Notes: generated from the letters alone by a model not told the origin. 64,000 nucleotides of DNA from Bacteroidales bacterium (GCA_022482545.1 JAKVOZ010000001.1:62001-126000), one strand, 5' to 3'. Counted from the stretch's first letter, positions 46,629 through 55,909 are shown. Translations and numbers: made by a program.

Positions 46629-46671
46629 AAAAAGACTATTAATTAAAATGATATTAACTAATAGTCTTTTT
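46629..46671. terminator. Long bidirectional hairpin in the cupin/fabG gap
   Basis: AAAAAGACTATTA pairs perfectly with TAATAGTCTTTTT. A and T tracts on both sides allow termination from either strand, as expected between convergent genes. Confidence 0.8.
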
Positions 46672-46712
46672 CTTTTTTATATTATTATTGTATTACTAAT
46701 AAAACAAACTTG

Positions 46713-46754
46713 TAGTCTGCGTTAGCAATACTCCCTATCGGTGGTTACCGACTA
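46713..46754 (-). other. G+C-rich foldable element overlapping the fabG stop codon
   Basis: Directly at the fabG stop the minus strand reads TAGTCGGTAACCACCGATAG and, further on, GCTAACGCAGACTA. TCGGT pairs with ACCGA around AACC, while TAGTC can pair with the distal GACTA. The two pairings share bases and so exclude each other. The segment is richer in G+C than the surrounding spacer. I do not match it to a known RNA family. Confidence 0.35.
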
Positions 46755-47495
46755 TACTGTCATACCGCCATCAACTGAGAATGTAGCACCATTAACATAA
46801 GAAGCTTCATCAGAAGCAAGGAATGTGAACATAGCTGCTATATCTTCTGGTGTTCCAAGTCTGCCAACAGGTACTTTTGCTATCATACCGTCAAGTACTT
46901 CTTTTGGCATCTTAGCTACCATCTCTGTTGCGATGAAACCAGGAGCTACTGCATTAACAGTTATACCTTTCTTTCCAAGTTCTCTTGCAAGAGTCTTAGT
47001 CATACCAATGATACCTGCTTTTGTTGCAACATAGTTTGTTTGTCCAAAGTTGCCATATAAACCAACAACAGAAGAAACATTAACTATTCTACCTTTGCCT
47101 TGTTCAAGCATGATAGGAGAGATACATTTAACGCAATAGAAGGTACCGCTAAGGTTAATATCTATTACACTTTGCCATTGTTCAACTGTCATCTTCTTTA
47201 ATGAAGAGTCGTTAGTTATACCAGCATCGTTGATAAGAATATCTACTCTACCTTTTATTTCTTTTACTTTGTTAGCTGCTGCTTCTACATCAGCAAACTT
47301 GCTAACATCAACAGGCATAAATGAAATGTTGAAGCCTTTTTCTTTAGCTTCTTTAACAAATGCGTTTCCTTTTTCTGGGTTTCTTGCCCAAACAATAACA
47401 TCTGCTCCTTCACTTGCAAAACGAAGAGCAGTTGCTTTGCCTATTCCTGATGTACCACCAGTAATTACGGCTACTTTTCCTTCTAATCTTTTCAT
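46752..47495 (-). CDS. fabG: 3-oxoacyl-[acyl-carrier-protein] reductase (SDR family)
   Basis: This 247-residue classical SDR has the cofactor motif TGGTSGIGKATALRF, NDAG (as INDAGITN; NNAG in most relatives), the catalytic Ser in VNVSSVVGLYG and YVATKAG (Tyr-x3-Lys), and the end GATFSVDGGMTV. It is the FabG length, and the NDSSLKKMTVEQW segment is typical. It reduces beta-ketoacyl-ACP with NADPH in fatty acid synthesis. No other fab genes are next to it, so a related SDR role such as acetoacetyl-CoA reductase cannot be excluded. A lipoprotein gene lies 26 bp upstream. Confidence 0.85.
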   Translation of the reverse strand: MKRLEGKVAVITGGTSGIGKATALRFASEGADVIVWARNPEKGNAFVKEAKEKGFNISFMPVDVSKFADVEAAANKVKEIKGRVDILINDAGITNDSSLKKMTVEQWQSVIDINLSGTFYCVKCISPIMLEQGKGRIVNVSSVVGLYGNFGQTNYVATKAGIIGMTKTLARELGKKGITVNAVAPGFIATEMVAKMPKEVLDGMIAKVPVGRLGTPEDIAAMFTFLASDEASYVNGATFSVDGGMTV

Positions 47496-47521
47496 GGTTT
47501 ATTATATTTTTTTATGTTTTA

Positions 47522-47998
47522 TTATTGTATAGTTATATTAAATGTAGTATCTAATTTTAAAATAGATTCAAAAATACTATCTGGATTTAAAATATTGGAA
47601 TTTCTATTTTCGTACATTAATTTTACAACATATTTACCTTTCGGAATATTGTTTATTTGATAATGCACATCTCGTAGACAATCACAATTAGAAGCATACA
47701 ACCAACTCTCATATATGGTTAAAGTATCGTGTGATATTGAACTTCTTATCTGCAAAGAGTCGTGAATACATGGGTATATCCAGTTAGTTTTTTCAATAAA
47801 TAATGTATTAGCATTAACATATTTATTAAATATATTAGTGGTATCACTGGTACTGTTTTTCATTGCTTCTCCTTTACAACCACTATTATATGTTACTTTG
47901 TTATTTATTGGATTCTTCTCCAAATTATCATCACAATTTATGAATAAAAATCCAATTATCACAATAATTATAAATGATGTTATTGCCTTATATCTCAT
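47522..47998 (-). CDS. Hypothetical lipoprotein, tandem copy 1
   Basis: This 158-residue protein has a lipoprotein signal peptide (AITSFIIIVIIGFLFINC, lipobox-like with Cys at 22). It is nearly identical to the next gene through about residue 130. After KYVVKL the two differ (MYENRNSNILNPDSIF here), then both end FNITIQ. I recognise no family. Cys residues in SGCKGEA, YPCIH and NCDC could form disulfides in the periplasm. The DNA just upstream (48005-48032) repeats the last codons of tdh, so this copy was made by duplicating the segment next to tdh. Confidence 0.75.
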   Translation of the reverse strand: MRYKAITSFIIIVIIGFLFINCDDNLEKNPINNKVTYNSGCKGEAMKNSTSDTTNIFNKYVNANTLFIEKTNWIYPCIHDSLQIRSSISHDTLTIYESWLYASNCDCLRDVHYQINNIPKGKYVVKLMYENRNSNILNPDSIFESILKLDTTFNITIQ

Positions 47999-48129
47999 TT
48001 TATGTTTATTTATTAAACTTCTTTTTCAACTTTTTATACATTACAAAATTACAATAAATTATTTTATAATTAAAATTTTAGCATCTATCCTTTTCCCATC
48101 ACAATTTAATATAATTATTTTTTTTCTCA

Positions 48130-48645
48130 TTATTGTATAGTTATATTAAATATTTTATCTGTCTTTCTGATATAAGAATATATACTATCATGAGAATAAG
48201 TATAAGGATAATCGTTATCATCTATAAAAGAAGTAGAATCATATTTACCCCTTGTTTCATTAATTAATTTTACAACATATTTACCTTTCGGAATATTGTT
48301 TATTTGATAATGCACATCTCGTAGACAATCACAATTAGAAGCATATAACCAACTCTCATATATGGTTAAAGTATCGTGAGATATTAAACTTCTTATCTGC
48401 AAAGAGTCGTGAATACATGGGTATATCCAATTAGTTTTCTCAATAAATAATGTATTAGCATTAACATATTGATTAAATATATTAGTGGTATCACTGGTAC
48501 TGTTTTTCATTGCTTCCCCTTTACAACCACTATTATATGTTACTTTGTTATTTATTGGATTCTTCTCCAAATTATCATCACAATTTATGAATAAAAATCC
48601 AATTATCACAATAATTATAAATGATGTTATTGCCTTATATCTCAT
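48130..48645 (-). CDS. Hypothetical lipoprotein, tandem copy 2
   Basis: This 171-residue paralog has the same lipoprotein signal and Cys pattern as its neighbour. Its variable segment (NETRGKYDSTSFIDDNDYPY, then TYSHDSIYSYIRK) is longer. It lies 7 bp after the tdh stop and is likely on the tdh transcript, so it appears to be the parental copy. Both copies keep open frames, so both are probably expressed. The function is unknown; no homology is recognised. Confidence 0.75.
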   Translation of the reverse strand: MRYKAITSFIIIVIIGFLFINCDDNLEKNPINNKVTYNSGCKGEAMKNSTSDTTNIFNQYVNANTLFIEKTNWIYPCIHDSLQIRSLISHDTLTIYESWLYASNCDCLRDVHYQINNIPKGKYVVKLINETRGKYDSTSFIDDNDYPYTYSHDSIYSYIRKTDKIFNITIQ

Positions 48646-48652
48646 TTTATAT

Positions 48653-49609
48653 TTATTTATTAAACTTCTTTTTCAACTTGTCAATCATATCAACAGTCAT
48701 TGCAGGTAGGTCATACTTTGGTTTGAATCCCCATTCTTTTCTTGCACAAGTATCGTCCATCCAGTTAGGCCAACTATCTGCTATCTTTTGTTTTACAGGA
48801 TCAACATCGTAAGTCATCTTAAAGTTAGGAAAATGTTTCTTAACCTCTGCGTAGATTACTTCTGGTGGAAAGTGCATTGCTGTAACGTTGAAAGAGTTTC
48901 TGTGGATAAGTTTTGTTGGATCTGCTTCCATAATGTTGATTGCAGCATTTAAAGCATCTGGCATATACATCATATCCAAAAGAGTTCCTTGCTTTAATGG
49001 GCAAACAAAATCTTCTCCTTTAACAGCAGCATAATAAATATCTACTGCATAATCTGTTGTTCCACCACCTGGAGGTGTTACATAAGAGATAAGACCAGGA
49101 AAACGTACGCTTCTTGCATCAACACCAAATCTTTCATGATAATAATCACCAAGAAGTTCGCCTGTTACTTTTGTTACGCCATAAATTGTTCTTGGTCTTT
49201 GAATAGTATCTTGTGGAGTGCCATCAAGAGGAGTTGTTGGACCAAAAGCACCTATTGAAGAAGGAGTGAAAAGAGCACATTTCATCTCTCTTGATACTTC
49301 CAAACAGTTTATAAGAGCTCCCATACCAACATTCCAACCAAGCATAGGATTCTTTTCTGCTGTTGCTGAAAGAATAGCTACAAGGTTGTAAATAGAATCT
49401 ATATCATATTTCTTTACAACTCTTGCTACATCGTCCATCTTAGTTGCATCAACGCCATCTGTTGGACCGCTTTCTTGAATAGCTTGTGTTAAACGTTCTG
49501 GTTTTAAATCTGTGGCAACAACATTACTATCACCATAAACTTCTCTTAATCTCATTGTAAGTTCTGAACCTATTTGTCCGCCAGAACCTAATACTAATAT
49601 CTTTTTCAT
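48653..49609 (-). CDS. L-threonine 3-dehydrogenase, epimerase/SDR type
   Basis: This 318-residue extended SDR has the NAD motif LVLGSGGQIGSELTMRL, ATDLKPER and the catalytic YGVTKVTGELL (Tyr-x3-Lys). FTPSSIGAFGPTTPLDGTPQ and the acceptor region RFPGLISYVTPPGGGTTDYA are typical of short-chain threonine dehydrogenases in Bacteroidota. It oxidises threonine to 2-amino-3-ketobutyrate, which the kbl product splits to glycine and acetyl-CoA. The kbl gene lies 313 bp upstream on the same strand, supporting the call. Confidence 0.9.
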   Translation of the reverse strand: MKKILVLGSGGQIGSELTMRLREVYGDSNVVATDLKPERLTQAIQESGPTDGVDATKMDDVARVVKKYDIDSIYNLVAILSATAEKNPMLGWNVGMGALINCLEVSREMKCALFTPSSIGAFGPTTPLDGTPQDTIQRPRTIYGVTKVTGELLGDYYHERFGVDARSVRFPGLISYVTPPGGGTTDYAVDIYYAAVKGEDFVCPLKQGTLLDMMYMPDALNAAINIMEADPTKLIHRNSFNVTAMHFPPEVIYAEVKKHFPNFKMTYDVDPVKQKIADSWPNWMDDTCARKEWGFKPKYDLPAMTVDMIDKLKKKFNK

Positions 49610-49706
49610 TTTCTTTAACTTATTTTAAACATTGCAAAATTACAACTTTTTATGTTGATAGCAAAACAAATATATTATTATGTTTTCTCTATTTTTATTT
49701 TACATT

Positions 49707-49904
49707 ACTAACTAAATAAATTTATATTACTAACTAAATAAAATTACTCAACTAACTAAATCTTAAAAAAACGGTCTTTTTAAGATGAAAAGTCCGTCTT
49801 TTTTATGTAAAAAGACGGTCTTTTTGAGATAAAAAGTCCGTCTTTTTGATATTTATACAACTATTTAAATTAATTTACTTAGGCTTCTAAATTAATTTAT
49901 TTAA
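49707..49904. repeat. 22-bp periodic intergenic array, family C (nine contiguous units)
   Basis: Nine units of exactly 22 bp fill most of the 313-bp gap between tdh and kbl. ACTAACTAAATAAA opens units at 49707 and 49729. AAAAAGACGGTCTTTTT, a perfect dyad, is centred in the unit at 49809, with variants before and after. AAATTAATTTA recurs at 49867 and 49889. In RNA the dyads would form hairpins in the kbl-tdh message. Confidence 0.88.
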
Positions 49905-49922
49905 TTGTCTAAATCTTTTTTA

Positions 49923-51113
49923 TTATTTAAGAACTCCAAGTTGTTTGCCTATCTTAGTGAAAGCATTAACACATTTATCAAGTTGTTCTGTTGTATGAGC
50001 AGCAGATACTTGAACTCTTATTCTTGCTTGTCCTTTTGGTACTACTGGATAATAGAAACCTGTTACATAGATACCTTCTTTTGAAAGCTCACTTGCAAAC
50101 TTTTGTGAAAGAGGAGCATCATAAAGCATAACTGCACAGATAGCTGATTGAGTAGGTTTAATATCAAAACCGGCTTTTTTCATCTTATCAACAAAGTAAG
50201 TAGTATTATTGTGAAGCTTATCTTGAAGATGATTGTCTTTTGTAATAAGTTTGAACATCTCTAAGGCAGCAGCAGCAACCATAGGAGGTATAGAGTTAGA
50301 GAAAAGATATGGTCTTGATCTTTGTCTTAACATCTCAATGATTTCTTTCTTTCCTGTTGTAAATCCACCAACAGCACCACCAAAGGCTTTACCAAGTGTT
50401 CCTGTAAGTATTTCTACTTTACCTCTAAGATTATAATGTTCTGTTGTACCTCTACCAGTATTACCAACAACGCCAGCACTATGGCTTTCATCAACCATTA
50501 CAAGAGCATCATATTTTTGAGCTAATTCATAAATCTTATCAACAGGAGCAACATTGCCGTCCATAGAGAATACACCATCTGTACAAATGATACGATGACG
50601 ACACTTTTGAGCTGCTTTTAATTGTTCTTCCAAATCTGCCATATCAGCATTTTTGTAACGGAAACGTTGTGCTTTGCAAAGACGAACACCATCAATGATA
50701 GAAGCATGATTAAGTGCATCTGAAATAATAGCATCTTCTTCACCAAAAAGAGGTTCAAATACTCCACCGTTTGCATCAAAACAAGCAGCATAAAGAATAG
50801 TATCTTCTGTTCCAAAGAACTCGGCTATTTTCTTTTCAAGTTGTTTGTGAAGATCACCTGTACCACAGATAAATCTAACACTACTCATACCATAACCTCT
50901 TTCGTCCATAGCTTTCTTGGCAGCAGCAATAAGGTCTTTGTTGTCGGCAAGTCCAAGATAGTTGTTAGCACAGAAGTTAAGTACATCACCTTCGCCTTCT
51001 GTCTTAATTGCAGCTCCTTGTGGAGTTATAATTATTCTTTCATTCTTATAAAGACCAGCGTCTTTAATTCCTTGTATTTCTTTTTGTAAATACTTTTGAA
51101 AATTATTATACAT
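49923..51113 (-). CDS. kbl: Glycine C-acetyltransferase (2-amino-3-ketobutyrate CoA ligase)
   Basis: This 396-residue alpha-oxoamine synthase has CANNYLGLADNKDL, GMSSVRFICGTGDLHKQLE, ISDALNHASIIDGVRLCKA, VMVDESHSAGVVG and the PLP lysine in TGTLGKAFGGAVGG. It fits KBL better than BioF or SPT through the N-terminal LQKEIQGIKDAGLYKNERII. It cleaves 2-amino-3-ketobutyrate with CoA. Together with the tdh product it forms the threonine-to-glycine route. Confidence 0.95.
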   Translation of the reverse strand: MYNNFQKYLQKEIQGIKDAGLYKNERIIITPQGAAIKTEGEGDVLNFCANNYLGLADNKDLIAAAKKAMDERGYGMSSVRFICGTGDLHKQLEKKIAEFFGTEDTILYAACFDANGGVFEPLFGEEDAIISDALNHASIIDGVRLCKAQRFRYKNADMADLEEQLKAAQKCRHRIICTDGVFSMDGNVAPVDKIYELAQKYDALVMVDESHSAGVVGNTGRGTTEHYNLRGKVEILTGTLGKAFGGAVGGFTTGKKEIIEMLRQRSRPYLFSNSIPPMVAAAALEMFKLITKDNHLQDKLHNNTTYFVDKMKKAGFDIKPTQSAICAVMLYDAPLSQKFASELSKEGIYVTGFYYPVVPKGQARIRVQVSAAHTTEQLDKCVNAFTKIGKQLGVLK

Positions 51114-51253
51114 AGTTACTTTTATGTTTAAATGTTATTTTATTTTTTATCATTTTTTAATTTCAAACATGCAAAAGTACAATTAAATATTTAATTATAA
51201 AAATTTTTGATAGTATTTTAATTAAACAGAAATTAAAAAAATAAATAACAAAA

Positions 51254-51337
51254 TAGTTCTTCGTTTTATTTTTTTATCTCTTTAATATATTTCACTAACT
51301 CTTCATTATATTTGAATATTTCTTCAATTTATTTTAA
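51254..51337. repeat. 21-bp periodic intergenic array, family B (four units)
   Basis: Units begin at 51254 (TAGTTCTTCGTTTTATTT), 51275 (TATCTCTTTAATATATTT), 51296 (TAACTCTTCATTATATTT) and 51317 (TATTTCTTCAATTTATTT). All are in one orientation. The array lies in the 404-bp divergent gap between kbl and trkA. The rest of that gap is very AT-rich, with a -7-like TAACTTTG at 51448-51455 for trkA. Confidence 0.85.
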
Positions 51338-51517
51338 AGTCTTAAAAATAAGAATTATTAATGATTAAATAATGAACTAATAAATATTTATTTATTAATA
51401 AGAATCCTTTTTTTTGTAAAAACAATGTAAATGATAAAAAAAAGATATAACTTTGCCATTTAAATAAAAAAAGAAAAAGATAAATAAAAAAATAAATAAA
51501 AAGTAACGAATTAAGTA

Positions 51518-52858
51518 ATGGATATAATAATTGCAGGAGACGGAGAGGTTGGTTTTTATTTGGCTCGTACGCTATCAAAAGTTAAGCATAATATAACTGT
51601 GGTTGATCCTCATAGTGAGTTGTTGAAGATGTTGCAAACAGACAGTGATTTGCTTACTATTGCAGGTAAAAGTACATCTATTGAAACATTGAAAGACGCA
51701 GGAGTAGGAAATTGTGATTTGCTTATAAGTGTTTTGCATGAAGAAAGCATTAATATAATAACTTGTTTGATAGGTAAACGTCTTGGAGCAAAAAGAACAA
51801 TAGCAAGAGTTAATTCAATAGAATACCTTAATGAAGACAACAAAAGTATGTTTAAAAGTTTGGGTATTGATGAAATGGTATGTCCTGAAAGAATAGCCGC
51901 AAAAGAAATTACAAATCTTTTAACAAGAAATACAGCAACAGAAGTGTTTGATTTTTCTAATGGATTGTTAAGTATTTATATGACGAGGTTAGATAATCAA
52001 GCAGCGTTTATTAATAAAACTCTTGCTCAAACGGCCAAAGATTATCCACAAATGGAGGCAAGAATAGTTTGTATTATAAGAAAAGGTAAGACAATTATTC
52101 CATCAGGAGATGATGTCTATATGAATGATGATTTGGTTTATTTGCTTGCTAAGAGTGATAGTATACAAGTTGTAAAGGAACTAATAAATAAAAAAGATTA
52201 TCAAATAAAAAATGCAATAATAATTGGTGGGGGAAGAATAGGAAAGAGAGCATCAATGAATTTGCAGGATTCAATAGATATTAAACTTATAGAACAAGAT
52301 AAGAATAAATGTTTTGATTTAGTAGATCAACTTAATAGAGCAATGATAATTAATGGTAATGGAAGTGATATAAATTTATTGATGGACGAAGGTTTAAGTG
52401 ATACTGATGCTTTCATTGCAACAACAGATTCAACGGAAACAAATATATTATCTTGTTTGCACGCACATAAGCATGGTGTAAAAAAGACTATTGCTTTGGT
52501 TGAGAATATAAATTATATTGATGTTTCGCAAGATATAGGTATAGATACAATAATAAATAAGAAACTTATAACAGCATCATATATTGCAAGATTTACTTTA
52601 AATGCAGATGTAACTTCAAGTAAATGGTTGTCAGGTATTGATGCAGAAGTTGTAGAAGTTATTGTACAAGATAAAGCATTAGCAACAAAGAAACCTATAA
52701 TGGAACTTGATATACCAAAAGGCGTAAGTATTGGAGGTGTAATAAGAGAGGGCGTTTCATATATAGCAAAAGGAGATTTTCAAATAGAATCAGGCGATAA
52801 GGTTGTTGCTTTCACTATTCCAGAGTCTGCAAATAAGTTAATGAAACTATTTAATTAG
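51518..52858 (+). CDS. trkA: Trk potassium uptake system peripheral subunit TrkA
   Basis: This 446-residue cytosolic protein has two RCK_N Rossmann domains (MDIIIAGDGEVGFYLARTLS at 1 and NAIIIGGGRIGKRASMNL near 232), each followed by an RCK_C domain. That is the duplicated TrkA layout. It binds NAD(H) or ATP and gates the K+ channel subunits. Two trkH genes follow at once (20- and 13-bp gaps), forming one operon. Confidence 0.95.
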   Translation: MDIIIAGDGEVGFYLARTLSKVKHNITVVDPHSELLKMLQTDSDLLTIAGKSTSIETLKDAGVGNCDLLISVLHEESINIITCLIGKRLGAKRTIARVNSIEYLNEDNKSMFKSLGIDEMVCPERIAAKEITNLLTRNTATEVFDFSNGLLSIYMTRLDNQAAFINKTLAQTAKDYPQMEARIVCIIRKGKTIIPSGDDVYMNDDLVYLLAKSDSIQVVKELINKKDYQIKNAIIIGGGRIGKRASMNLQDSIDIKLIEQDKNKCFDLVDQLNRAMIINGNGSDINLLMDEGLSDTDAFIATTDSTETNILSCLHAHKHGVKKTIALVENINYIDVSQDIGIDTIINKKLITASYIARFTLNADVTSSKWLSGIDAEVVEVIVQDKALATKKPIMELDIPKGVSIGGVIREGVSYIAKGDFQIESGDKVVAFTIPESANKLMKLFN

Positions 52859-52878
52859 ATAAAGATTTAGAGTGAGAA

Positions 52879-54339
52879 ATGTTTAGTCATCGTCATTTTA
52901 ATTTTAAGGTTATAGGTTATTTGATGGGCGTTATGCTATGTGTAATGGGCGTTATGTGCTTGTTGCCAGCAATAGTGTCGTTGATTAACAAAGAAGATAT
53001 GGCATATATCTTTCTTATGACAACAATACTTTATACTATTGTTGGTTTCACTCTTGCATATATGGATAGAAATTATGAGTTTTATCTGTCAAAAAAAGAT
53101 TGTCAAATAACGGTAGGTATAATATGGTTTGTTTTGCCATTATTTGGTGCTTTGCCATATATGTTCTTACCAAATGAGATAACAATAATGCAAGCTATTT
53201 TTGAATCTTATTCTGGTTATACAACAACAGGAGCAACAATAATAGATGATTTTAATGATATTCCAAAAGGACTTTTGGTTTATAGGGCATTAACTCAATG
53301 GGTGGGAGGATTAGGATTTACATTATTTATTATTGTTTCATTAAGACGATTTTCTGGTAATTTCAATAATCTTTTTAATGCAGAGTTCTCTTCAATAAAT
53401 AAAGAAAAAATACATCCACATATAATAGGAACAGTGCAAAGGATATTTATTGTATATACAAGTTTAACTCTTATTTGTTTTGTTCTGCTATGTTTTGGAG
53501 ATATGGATATATTGACTGCGTTTTGTCATAGTCTTTCAACGGTATCAACAGGAGGATTTTCAACAACTAATGGTAATATAGGAGCGTATAATCACTATAC
53601 ACAATATATTATTACTTTGATGATGTTTCTTTCAGGTATAAGTTATTTTTTAATAATATGGTTTTATCAAGGAAAATTTAAAAGAGTATGGAAAGATGAA
53701 CAATTTAAAGAATATTTCTTTTTAATATTGATAGGGGCTATCTCTTTCACATGTTTTTGGTATTTTAAAAGAAATACACCTCTTAGTGATAGCATAAGGC
53801 AGAGTTTGTTTTATATGACAAGTATTGTTTCAACAACGGGATTTGATTTGCAAGTTGATAATTTTGGTTTATTTACATCTGTTATATTGTTATTTCTAAT
53901 GTTTATAGGAGGTTGTTCGGCTTCATCAAGTACAGGATTAAAAATAATAAGAGTATCAATACTTATAAAATATGCAAAAGTGGCAATACAAAAAATATTT
54001 CATCCAAAAGCAATAATACCTGTTCGCAAAAATGGACAAGTAATGAAAGATGATGATATAAATGTTGTATTTGGCTTTTTCTTCCTTTATTTATGTATCT
54101 TTATTATTGGCACATTCCTATTAACAACAACAGGTAATAGTTTTAATAATTCAATTATAATGTCAGCTGCAAACATAAGTAATATAGGACCACTTGTGGG
54201 GGGATTAGTTAAAGATTTCTCATATTCAATGCTTTCAACACAAACACAAATAATATTAATTGTTTTGATGATGATTGGTAGGTTGGAGATATATTCGTTT
54301 TTTGCTGTCTTTTCAAAATCAGTATGGGGAAGAAATTAA
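52879..54339 (+). CDS. trkH: Trk potassium uptake channel subunit TrkH (first copy)
   Basis: This 486-residue membrane protein has the four-fold M1-P-M2 layout. Selectivity-filter segments are visible as YTTTGATI, LSTVSTGGFSTTNG, TSIVSTTGFD and ANISNIGP, with the usual central glycine in each. GGLGFTLFIIVSLRRFSG and GGCSASSSTGLKIIR are further TrkH marks. It conducts K+ with TrkA. It is a distant paralog of the next gene; the pair may differ in affinity or ion preference. Confidence 0.94.
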   Translation: MFSHRHFNFKVIGYLMGVMLCVMGVMCLLPAIVSLINKEDMAYIFLMTTILYTIVGFTLAYMDRNYEFYLSKKDCQITVGIIWFVLPLFGALPYMFLPNEITIMQAIFESYSGYTTTGATIIDDFNDIPKGLLVYRALTQWVGGLGFTLFIIVSLRRFSGNFNNLFNAEFSSINKEKIHPHIIGTVQRIFIVYTSLTLICFVLLCFGDMDILTAFCHSLSTVSTGGFSTTNGNIGAYNHYTQYIITLMMFLSGISYFLIIWFYQGKFKRVWKDEQFKEYFFLILIGAISFTCFWYFKRNTPLSDSIRQSLFYMTSIVSTTGFDLQVDNFGLFTSVILLFLMFIGGCSASSSTGLKIIRVSILIKYAKVAIQKIFHPKAIIPVRKNGQVMKDDDINVVFGFFFLYLCIFIIGTFLLTTTGNSFNNSIIMSAANISNIGPLVGGLVKDFSYSMLSTQTQIILIVLMMIGRLEIYSFFAVFSKSVWGRN

Positions 54340-54352
54340 AAGAGAATAAGTG

Positions 54353-55819
54353 ATGACAGAAAGTAGAAAAGAAAATATAAAAAGGTGGCTTACGGTTTTT
54401 CATGTTATTGGAGCATTGTTAATAATAGAGAGTTTGTTTATGTTCTTATCTTTAATACCTTCTTTTATTTACGGAGGTAGTGATGCATTGATAATAATTA
54501 AATGCGGAATAATAACACTTGTATGTGGATTATTGCTATATTTAACACAAAGAACAAAAGATATAATAATAGATAGGCGTCAAGGATATATTATTGTTGC
54601 ATTAATCTGGGTTGTTATGTCTATTTGTGGGGCATTACCATATTATATAGGGCATTATGTGTCTTCTTTTACAGATGCTTATTATGAGACTATGTCTGGG
54701 TTTACAACGACAGGTGGAACAATAATTACAAATGTTGAATCTATTCCAAAGGGTATTTTGTTTTGGAGAGGACTTACTCATTGGATAGGTGGTATTGGTA
54801 TTATTGTTATTATTCTTTCTTTTATACCATTTGTAGGAGGAGGTGGTATGGCATTATTCTCTGCTGAGGTTGCTGGTCCAAGTAAAGATAAAATATCACC
54901 AAAGACAAAACAAACGAGTAAAATACTTTTAATGGTTTATTCAAGTTTAACAATACTTTATTTGTTAACTTATTGGATATTGGGAATGAATTTTTTTGAT
55001 GCAATTTGTCATGCATTTGCAACAATAGCAACAGGAGGATTTTCAACGAAGAACTATTCGGCTGCTGCTTTTTCACCTGCCATTCAATATGCGATGATAA
55101 TTTTTATGACACTTTCTGGAACAAATCTTTTATTAATATATTATTCATATAAGAAGAAATTTTCTAAACTTAAACAGAATGAAGAATTTAGAGTATATTT
55201 GGGTGTTATAATAATAACTTTATTAATTGTTTTCTTTTGGACAACTAATATAGGAAGTAATATTGAAGAAACTTTTCGTAATGCTTTGTTTCAAGTTCTA
55301 AGCATATTGACAACAACAGGTTTTGTTAGTTGCGATTACAATCAATGGCCAACTCCTGCAATAGTCGCTTTAATAATAATAATGTGGAGTGGGGCGATGA
55401 GCGGTTCAACAACAGGAGGATTAAAAATAGTTAGAATAATATTATTGTTTAAAAATGCAAAGAATATTATTACAAAAGGCATTCACTCGAATGCTTTTAT
55501 ACCAGTGAAACTTGATAATAAAGTTGTTAGTGATGATGTTATTTATAATGTATTAGCAGTGTTTATTCTTTATGTTATTGTTGTTGTTATCTCCATACTT
55601 ATTCTTGTTTCAACAAACATATCTTTGGAAGAATCGATTGTTACTACATTATCCTCAATAACTAATATAGGACCAGGTTTTGGAAAAAGTGGAGGTTTTG
55701 GTAATTATGAATATTTTTCAGATTTAGCCAAATGGGATTTAACTGCAATAATGTATATAGGAAGATTAGAGATAATGACAGTATTTGTTATTTTCACTCC
55801 TTCTTTTTGGAAAAGATAA
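54353..55819 (+). CDS. trkH: Trk potassium uptake channel subunit TrkH (second copy)
   Basis: I use the ATG at 54353, just after a possible GTG, giving 488 residues. Filter loops are FTTTGGTI, FATIATGGFSTKNY, LSILTTTGFVS and SSITNIGPGFG. GGIGIIVIILSFIPFVGGGG and MSGSTTGGLKIVRII are conserved. It lies 13 bp after the first trkH. Two different TrkH subunits with a single TrkA are reminiscent of the TrkG/TrkH pair of E. coli, but here they sit in one operon. Confidence 0.94.
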   Translation: MTESRKENIKRWLTVFHVIGALLIIESLFMFLSLIPSFIYGGSDALIIIKCGIITLVCGLLLYLTQRTKDIIIDRRQGYIIVALIWVVMSICGALPYYIGHYVSSFTDAYYETMSGFTTTGGTIITNVESIPKGILFWRGLTHWIGGIGIIVIILSFIPFVGGGGMALFSAEVAGPSKDKISPKTKQTSKILLMVYSSLTILYLLTYWILGMNFFDAICHAFATIATGGFSTKNYSAAAFSPAIQYAMIIFMTLSGTNLLLIYYSYKKKFSKLKQNEEFRVYLGVIIITLLIVFFWTTNIGSNIEETFRNALFQVLSILTTTGFVSCDYNQWPTPAIVALIIIMWSGAMSGSTTGGLKIVRIILLFKNAKNIITKGIHSNAFIPVKLDNKVVSDDVIYNVLAVFILYVIVVVISILILVSTNISLEESIVTTLSSITNIGPGFGKSGGFGNYEYFSDLAKWDLTAIMYIGRLEIMTVFVIFTPSFWKR

Positions 55820-55871
55820 AAAGAATGTTAAAAAAATATAGAAAAAATAATATATTTTTAAAGAAAAATCA

Positions 55872-55879
55872 TAAATTTG
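55872..55879 (+). promoter_or_regulatory. -7 element of ruvB
   Basis: TAAATTTG (TAnnTTTG) lies 30 bp before the ruvB ATG. No clear TTTG lies at the -33 position. Confidence 0.5.
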
Positions 55880-55909
55880 CAAAAAATAAAAAACTTATAA
55901 TAAAAAAAT

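Noticed and set aside
46713-46754. tRNA fragment
   Set aside because: There is no TTCGA arm, no CCA end and no acceptor stem; the length is also too short.
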